Shown here: piece by piece, positions 7,340 through 12,414 of the stretch
How the letters are laid out: each line of letters begins with the position of its first letter
Numbering within the stretch: the first letter of the stretch is position 1
Assembly: GCA_003024985.2 (NCBI GenBank)
Contig: PXIH01S0065016.1
DNA length: 12,414 nt
Direction: 5' to 3' (one strand)
DNA from: Euperipatoides rowelli
Taxonomy: Eukaryota > Onychophora > Udeonychophora > Euonychophora > Peripatopsidae
The notes under the pieces: model-generated
What the model saw: the letters and a program-made list of their open reading frames with translations, nothing else
What the model was told of the DNA's origin: nothing
The model's database searches: none
Program-made: the position numbers and the translations under genes

Positions 7340-8168
7340 GAGAATATTTTTAATACTAAAGAAGCAGACTTACCAATTTCTTTTTCAGCAGCATGTAGCA
7401 AGTGTGGTTTATAATGAGATTTATTATTAGCATCATTGAATTTTAAATTATTTTATTTTTTCTTGTGACTGATAGAAATTGGATGCCCCCCCCCCTTTTT
7501 TTTTTAAATAAAAACAAGTAGGTTCTTGAAACTTACAGGTTTTATGTGATTGTTGGGCACCACAATGATGATATTTATCATAACTGTCAAAATTATTTTT
7601 GATGATTTATTCCGAGATTGTACTCTAAAGATTTCTGCAGGGTTGTTGGGGTGTGGTTTAGAGTTGTGGAATATTTAATTGCTGACTTGGCGAGCGATTG
7701 TCACTATTTGAATGTGTTTTGCGAAGGAGGCAGTATCAACTTCTGATAATCTTTTCTGGATATTAAGTTTGATAATCCAAAAACTAAATGATCGGCTAAG
7801 TGGATATCTAAATTCTCTTTGTATCCACAATTGATGCTTAATCTCCTTAGTGCTGCTACATAATTCATAATAGTTTCTCAAGGCTCTTGTTTTTTGTTTC
7901 TTAGTTTGAACTTTTCCACCCAGGCAATGAGTTTGGGGGAGAAGTGATCATCTAAGATTTTAAAAACTTCATTTACAGTTTTAGATTCTGGGTTTTAGGG
8001 TACAATGAGATCACAAAATAAGTTAAATGTTTAGCTGCCAATAAGTGAAAAAGTTGTAGGTAATTTTAGACTTTCTTCCACTTTATTTTCTGATAGATTA
8101 AACTTCAGTTGCTGACAGTATCTTTGCCAGTTAGATTTTTTTGCATTAAATGCATCAAATCTAAACAT
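7340..8168 (-). pseudogene. gag: gag pseudogene (element 2)
   Basis: The reading starts at the ATG at 8168 (MFRFDAFNAKKSNWQRYCQQ). It continues in one frame through three in-frame stops, with FKILDDHFSPK, NYVAALRRLSINCGY and LADHLVFGLSN as landmarks. This fits the gypsy gag pattern W-x2-Y, LxxHFxP, Lrxla-x2-C-x-(F/Y) and D-x-(L/F)-V-x-GL. Near 7765 the frame changes, and NIQKRLSEVDTASFAKHIQ continues the pattern before a TAA at 7675-7677. Farther down, a knuckle-like CGAQQSHKTC is readable near 7570-7540, and the expected second Cys-His pair is replaced by a C10T10 run. The product would be the capsid polyprotein; this copy is dead. Confidence 0.75.
7486..7505. repeat. C10-T10 homopolymer pair
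   Basis: Ten C followed by ten T on the plus strand (poly-A then poly-G on the coding minus strand) lies inside the decayed zinc-knuckle region of element 2 gag. It probably arose by slippage in an originally A-rich Lys/Gly coding stretch. Confidence 0.85.
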
Positions 8169-8192
8169 TTTGATTGTTGCCAATTTGTTTCC

Positions 8193-8520
8193 TGTTGTGT
8201 AATGTGTATCTCATGCCCAGAAATAAATCGGAAGGCAGATAAAACTATAACTCTAGTTTAATAACATAACTTGGAAACTATATATTAACGGATCTAACAT
8301 TAGAACTATAACAGGCATGGTAAGACGGCTGGAATGACTTTACATGCAGAAAAAGACAGAGAATATTGCACTTGAGCTTATCAGTTTTAAATTTACACAT
8401 CATAGTTCTGTATGGTTTTCATACATAACAATAATAGTGCAAAACATCTCAGTTCTAAACTAACTAAACACAGGCAGGGATCACAGGCTAGTAAGGTCCC
8501 ATACCATTATACATGCAACA
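8193..8520 (-). repeat. Candidate 5' LTR of element 2
   Basis: The 328-bp stretch starts TGTTG and ends CAACA on either strand, the TG...CA inverted ends expected of LTRs. It lies directly upstream of element 2 gag with only about 25 bp of leader. On the minus strand an ATTAAA (8262-8257) lies about 65 bp before the LTR end and could serve for polyadenylation. A TTGGCAAC word in the leader resembles the start of a tRNA primer site but is offset by about 10 bp. No second LTR copy was found in the window, so the boundaries rest on the terminal motif and position alone. Confidence 0.45.
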
Positions 8521-9719
8521 ATTGAAAGGGTTAAACTTGTCAAAAAGTAGTTTCAGTCAATTGATATGGAAATCCTAAGGAACATGTACATGAGTTTCAG
8601 TTAGTACTAGATCTGCAGGAAGAACTATATTAAAATCTGGAAGAAATCAATTTTTCCTTCGAAGATAGGGATCCAAACCTTCTGAATTACCCGAGACAGC
8701 ACCGTTTTTTAAGAAAATATCCCAGGGTCCACTTTACCGGGATGCAAAATGCCTCTGCTTTTGAAAATAGTTACAAACTTCACAAGTAAAATGCATTTTA
8801 ATATTCATTTCAATTTATTTAAATTCGAAGCCCAATCTTTAATTCAATTTTAAAAAAAAAAATAAAAAAAAAAATTATGCATTGTCTACAGTTTAAACGA
8901 TATTGATTTTAAATCCTATCTTAATAATTCATAGCATTTTAGCTGTGATTTGCCATGAACTCTAGTTAGTCATTTCCTGCTTTTAAAAATCATGCTGATT
9001 TGTTTACCATTGTCAATCTGGTGACCTGGTCAGTAATCTATTTATTTTTTATTTTTATAATGTCAATTGTAAAAAATAAAGTTTGTCTTTAATGATACCT
9101 GAAAGGTGGGCTTTCAATTCATAAATAAGGCTTTAAACAACAACTATAAATCTTAAGTAGAATGTTCCATCTACCTGCAGTTTTTTTTTTTAATATTTTT
9201 GATCGAAAATAAAATACAATATTATAAAATAAGATTTTATTTCCTAAATTCCATTGCTATCAATGAAAACATTATTAATCCAAATAAAATATTTTGAAAC
9301 TAAGGAAAGATAATTAAAAGAATTAACTACTTTACTTATTCTACTATTACACAATACACAGGCCTACACTACAATTTACATATAAAAATTTTGCTCAACA
9401 AAAAGCAGCTTCTAGAGATATAATCTAAATAACAGTAGGGTTGCTTTGAAGAAAATATCTGATAGACTAGGCCTATAGGGGTTTTTTTTCTACAAAAATA
9501 ACAAAAAATACTCAAATATCACTATTATTAGGCCAAACTTTTATATAATATGGCAGGGCCAAAAATTCTTAAAATTTGTTAAATAGTAATTAGTTTCAGT
9601 GAACTCTGTTGAGGTCTTAACAGAACCCTCCCCCACTTCAAATTTTAGTGGAAATTTCAAATGCTGCCAATCCCCCCCCCCCCCTACTTCCTCCCCGCCA
9701 TTATTTTATCCATGTTTTC
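8521..9719. other. AT-rich stretch without a recognisable gene
   Basis: No coding similarity was recognised. Near 8690-8745 the base composition is more balanced than in the surroundings, which may mark an unrelated old repeat. From 8760 onward the sequence is very AT-rich, with A and T runs and AATAAA words. GGCCTA-type words occur near 9361 and 9470. A C13 run lies at 9672-9684. Confidence 0.4.
9672..9684. repeat. C13 homopolymer
   Basis: Thirteen consecutive C lie just before the first recognisable LINE segment. This may be a slippage expansion, or a sequencing or assembly problem. Confidence 0.85.
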
Positions 9720-9848
9720 CTTGATACAAATATGGGAACTCTACTCGAAGACAATAACTTAGATGCAACAAAATATATCACTGGTATAAAATACTTATAA
9801 AGTTGATAAAAAAAACTTTCAAAAGCAACTAAAAATCTAATGAAAAGC

Positions 9849-9861
9849 GGGGGGGGGGGGG
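9849..9861. repeat. G13 homopolymer
   Basis: Thirteen consecutive G lie where the LINE reading frame should encode a basic patch after KNLMK. It is probably a slippage expansion after the coding sequence lost constraint. Confidence 0.85.
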
Positions 9862-10310
9862 AATCAAAAACAAGGAAGATTCAAAGTCCAACATTGAATA
9901 TGTTGAGCTCAATAAGACATAACAAAGGTAATTATAGAGGACATTTGAGATTTAACTGTGATTTGATTAAGAAAACAATTGAGAAAAATATAAGTTTGAA
10001 TAAAACTAAACAAAGCTAATAATTCGAAAAATCAAGTAATAGCAAAATAAAAATAGATAGTATTGTTAGAAATAAAGATCTTACTGTAAAAGAGTTGAAG
10101 AATTTTACAAGACCATCTCTCAAGATAGATCAGATAATACCAACATTAAGAAGCTAAATCTAATAGAAGACAAAAATGATTTGACTGACACAATGATTGA
10201 TGTACCACATGTACTCAAGAAGTTAAACATGCAATGAAACACATAAAGAGGGAAAGGCACCAGGATAATACAACATAAAAATTGATATATAAAAGGAGGA
10301 GACAAACTAC

Positions 10311-10330
10311 AAAAAAAAAAAAAAAAAAAA
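10311..10330. repeat. A20 homopolymer inside the LINE
   Basis: Twenty consecutive A follow the IKGGDKL-like segment and precede the next readable LINE block. Because LINE coding similarity continues on both sides, this is an internal expansion and not a 3' poly-A tail. Confidence 0.85.
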
Positions 10331-10349
10331 CATTTGCATGATGTTTTAC

Positions 10350-11314
10350 AGAATGCCTAAACAAATAAATATATCATTTGGTTGAAATAATGCTGTTGTA
10401 CCATGGTTATACAAGAAAGCTGATAAAGAAGACCTTAAAAATTACAGACCTATAAGCTTGTTACCAGCCATATATAAAATTTTCACCAAGGTTCTGACAA
10501 ATGAAAAAATAATTGGATAAGACTAAATTAAAAGAACAAGCTTGTTTCAGGAATAGATTTAGTACCATGGACCACCTGCAAGTAATATAAGAAGTCATTC
10601 AAAAATGCAAATAATATGAATTTCCCTTTACTTGTTAACTATGAAAAAAACTTTGATTCAATTTATACTCAAATTTTATTGGATGCTTAAAAGAGCAGGT
10701 ATTAATCTAGCATAATTGATTTCAACAACAACATTTATTGACGGCATCATCTGGTCCACAGAAATACTACATAAAGAAAATAACAAGGCCAAATCCAAAA
10801 AAGAGTTTGTCAAGAGGACACAATTTCTCCAAAGTTATTTACAGCTACACTTGAAGAAGTTGTTAGAAGTCAAGATTGTGAACACATTGACTATGAATAA
10901 ATGGAGACTATTTGAAGCATCTACTCTTTGCTGATGATATTAACTTATTTGCTTCTAATCCAGAAGAATTACAAGAAGAAAAAAAACAGATCACTACCCC
11001 AAGTAAAACTTACTCAAAAGATACAGGCCTGAAAATCAATCCTGCAAATGATTGTTCAAAGGATATGTTTAACCTAAAATTATTGAAGAGAATGATATCA
11101 CAATTTAATTTAAGAGGTCAACAACTATGTTATTTTGGTTAACTGATCACTACAAATGTGAAGTCAATAAAAGAATGAAATTGGGCTAGAATGCTTTTAG
11201 AAAATTAACTAGTATTTTAAAATGAAAACTTCCTTTGTGTCTCAAAAGGATAGTTTTTGACCAGTGTGTACTGCCAGTGATGAAATGTGGTGCTGAAACT
11301 TAGACACTCTATAC
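10350..11314 (+). pseudogene. LINE reverse transcriptase domain (decayed)
   Basis: [18 protein letters not shown] with [12 protein letters not shown] (about 10410-10500) is the hallmark N-terminal RT block of non-LTR elements. EQACFRNRFSTMDHLQ follows (about 10534-10581). In another frame comes VNYEKNFDSIY, where the first catalytic Asp of the FxDxxKAFD motif is Asn. The catalytic FADD box is intact at 10927-10938, followed by DTGLKINPAND. The thumb side ends with FDQCVLPVMKCGAET and a TAG before the hAT-like interruption. The domain would reverse-transcribe LINE RNA at the target site; this copy is inactive because of stops, frameshifts and the lost Asp. Confidence 0.82.
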
Positions 11315-11350
11315 CAGCGTTTCCCAATTAAATTTAGTCACGGAACCCTT

Positions 11351-11370
11351 TTATATTTTATAAAATATAA
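11351..11370. repeat. Perfect 20-bp AT palindrome
   Basis: TTATATTTTATAAAATATAA equals its own reverse complement. It lies between GGAACCCTT and CGAAACCCC words near the left end of the hAT-like insertion, and GAACCC...TATATTTTA recurs about 30 bp later as an imperfect direct repeat. Confidence 0.75.
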
Positions 11371-11691
11371 CGAAACCCCTATATATTTTAGTGTAGCTTG
11401 CACATAAAAAAAAATACGCAGCAGGCAAAAAAAAATTTGATCAAAGTCAAATACTTTTAGATTTGTCCTCATTCATGTCCCATAAATAATTGCAGCCACC
11501 CTGTTTTTTTAATAATGACTTTGCCCTGTATCCAGCCTGTCATGGATAAAAAGATAAGTTTTATTCTTAATTATATCAGACTCTTTGTTTATTATTGTTA
11601 GTATAAAAAAAATACAAAAAAAATTGACAGTTTAAATAATATGAAGTTTGTTTCACTTTTTCACATGCATATTACTGATACAATTTACAAA

Positions 11692-11730
11692 CACAGAGCT
11701 TAACCAATCACAGAGCATAACCAGTCACAG
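11692..11730. repeat. 17-bp tandem repeat (2.3 copies)
   Basis: Units CACAGAGCTTAACCAAT (11692-11708) and CACAGAGCATAACCAGT (11709-11725) differ at two positions and are followed by a partial CACAG. It lies inside the hAT-like insertion; subterminal repeats are common in hAT elements, but this one is central. Confidence 0.65.
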
Positions 11731-11760
11731 CTGTTTGCACATTGTTTCCTATTATTTACA

Positions 11761-11775
11761 GTAGGTAGGTAGGTA
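11761..11775. repeat. (GTAG)n microsatellite
   Basis: GTAG is repeated three times plus GTA inside the hAT-like insertion. An (ATT)n run follows at about 11834-11848. Confidence 0.7.
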
Positions 11776-12117
11776 CAGTGGTTGTAAACAGCCGTTATAA
11801 TTTTCAGGTTCTGGATTACAATTACAAAGGCAGTTTATTATTATTATTGGGTTTATTAATAAAATAATTTAAATTACATGCTATAAAATATGATGTGAAT
11901 ATAAAGATCTTAGCGCATCTTGTTTAATATACAAACTGTGCAGAAAAATATCCGGACCCAAATATTGTCCCATCCGCAAGTATGTTTCTACTCTGTAATG
12001 AAACTAAATATTTTTTAATCAAATTTTAAACAANGTATTTTGTATTTCAAATACATTTTTGGGAGAGTATTTTCTATTGTATTTCACATACTTTTTTTGA
12101 GTATTTTGCCCATCCCT

Positions 12118-12414
12118 GGATATACAGTATGAAAAGGTGTATGATATAAGTAACAAAGAAAGATAGAAAAATGATTAAATGAATTACTGCACAAACAAAG
12201 TTATGCGATGTTATTAAAAGAGTAAAGAATTTAAAGTGGAAATGGTCAAGACATATTATAGCAAGAAGATTGATGGAATACATAAATACTCAACTGGATC
12301 CCAAAGGAAAGAAAATTACCACAAAATAGTCATAATGTCAGATGAGAGGTTCACCAAATATGGTTGTAAATAAATTGCTGAATATAGAAATTCGTGGAGA
12401 AAGCTTGGGGAGGC
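12118..12414 (+). pseudogene. LINE C-terminal tail, resumed after the insertion
   Basis: After the insertion the LINE reading continues: VYDISNKER resembles the MLGISLRDR block, then ITAQTKLCDVIKRVKNLKW with KWSRHIIARR, which matches the DVIxRVxxLKWxWxGHIAR pattern of RTE-type C-termini. Farther on, in a different frame, RNSWRKLGEA at the window edge matches the usual WxxLGEA end block. Stops occur in between. This confirms that the DNA at 11315-12117 is an insertion and that both flanks belong to one LINE copy. Confidence 0.8.

Larger units (their letters stand above)
7077..8520 (-). mobile_element. Decayed Ty3/gypsy-type LTR retrotransposon, element 2 (5' half)
   Basis: On the minus strand, a candidate LTR (8520-8193) is followed by a short leader, gag from about 8168, a degraded zinc knuckle (about 7570-7515) and a retropepsin remnant (7312-7077). 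The order and the gag pattern fit Ty3/gypsy. RT, RNase H, integrase and the second LTR are missing. The orientation is opposite to element 1 and the gag is unlike that of element 1, so they are different families rather than halves of one element. Confidence 0.72.
9720..10430 (+). pseudogene. LINE pre-RT linker (decayed)
   Basis: Short islands of similarity appear in shifting frames: KLSKATKNLMK at about 9815-9848, which resembles the block before a basic patch in RTE proteins; DLIKKTIEKN with SLNKTKQS at about 9958-10016; DLTVKELKNF; and TQEVKHAMKHIK, with the GKAPG-like segment in another frame at about 10245. IKGGDKL follows just before an A20 run. The region leads into the RT domain. A G13 run lies inside it at 9849-9861. 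Confidence 0.6.
11315..12117. mobile_element. hAT-like non-autonomous DNA insertion in the LINE
   Basis: The insertion begins CAGCGTTTCCCAA, a start typical of hAT elements, and ends TTTTGCCCATCCCT(G), also a typical hAT 3' end. LINE similarity is readable up to the left edge and again from the right edge. The flanking octamers 11307-11314 and 12118-12125 share TATAC in their last five bases and differ in the first three, consistent with an eroded 8-bp target duplication. No transposase is encoded. The two ends are not good inverted repeats of each other, so this may be two elements or a composite. Confidence 0.6.
9720..12414 (+). mobile_element. Decayed RTE-like LINE, interrupted by hAT-like DNA
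   Basis: Plus-strand similarity to the linker, RT and C-terminal region of an RTE-type endonuclease-reverse transcriptase runs from about 9720 to 11314 and resumes at 12118 to the window end. Landmarks are a GKAPG-type segment split by a frameshift, [36 protein letters not shown] and RNSWRKLGEA. The endonuclease domain is not found in this orientation upstream. Many stops and frameshifts show it is dead. The 3' end lies beyond the window. Assignment to RTE rather than another LINE clade rests on the C-terminal blocks and is moderately secure. Confidence 0.8.

Noticed and set aside
7340-8168. Element 2 gag as the missing part of element 1
   Set aside because: It lies on the opposite strand, element 1 already has its own distinct gag, and the two do not resemble each other.
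8690-8745. More balanced-composition patch as a host exon
   Set aside because: Stops in all useful frames and no recognisable product.
10311-10330. A20 run as the 3' poly-A tail of a retroposed element
   Set aside because: LINE coding similarity in the same orientation continues on both sides, so it is internal.
12074-12283. 69-codon minus-strand ORF
   Set aside because: Antisense to the LINE C-terminal segment and crosses the insertion boundary; composition is that of AT-rich noise.

Overview
The window reads as AT-rich, repeat-dominated nuclear DNA from an invertebrate animal. It carries two Ty3/gypsy-type LTR retrotransposons, an RTE-like LINE, hAT-like transposon ends and a single-exon gene of a family I associate with invertebrate genomes. 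Two unresolved N bases (6906 and 12034) suggest a draft assembly. I cannot name the species. No intact host gene, rRNA, tRNA or CRISPR array is visible, and every recognisable coding region is broken by stops or frameshifts.

Layout, left to right. Positions 1-800 hold no gene I recognise and begin with a microsatellite remnant and two hairpins. At 808-910 on the minus strand there is a weak similarity to a LINE endonuclease. From 1485 to 5084 on the plus strand lies gypsy element 1: gag with a frameshifted CCHC zinc knuckle, a linker with a 14-codon tandem repeat, an aspartic protease with DTG, a reverse transcriptase (RT) whose YxDD box is degraded, and an RNase H with its acidic residues still readable. 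Integrase and the 3' LTR are absent. Positions 5085-5808 are AT-rich, with a hairpin around a GCCGCCATCTTGG core.

The most unusual item is on the minus strand from about 6975 down to 5809. It is a decayed gene with a FEN/XPG (PIN-like) nuclease arrangement, a HAIAGCDT block, an NWGW block and a cysteine-rich tail. Directly upstream of it, on the same strand, is gypsy element 2 (8520 to about 7077): a probable LTR with TGTTG/CAACA ends, gag, a degraded zinc knuckle and a protease remnant that has lost its DTG. Its RT, RNase H and integrase are absent. Both gypsy elements therefore stop at the flanks of the nuclease-like unit, which raises the possibility that this unit inserted into, or helped rearrange, a retrotransposon cluster.

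Positions 8521-9719 show no gene I recognise. From about 9720 to the window end on the plus strand is a decayed RTE-like LINE with [12 protein letters not shown] and GAET boxes and the start of its C-terminal tail. It is interrupted at 11315-12117 by DNA with hAT-like ends, and the LINE reading resumes on the far side without obvious loss. Four long homopolymer runs (C10T10, C13, G13, A20) sit in or beside these decayed coding regions. The elements do not form a pathway; they record nested insertion and decay.
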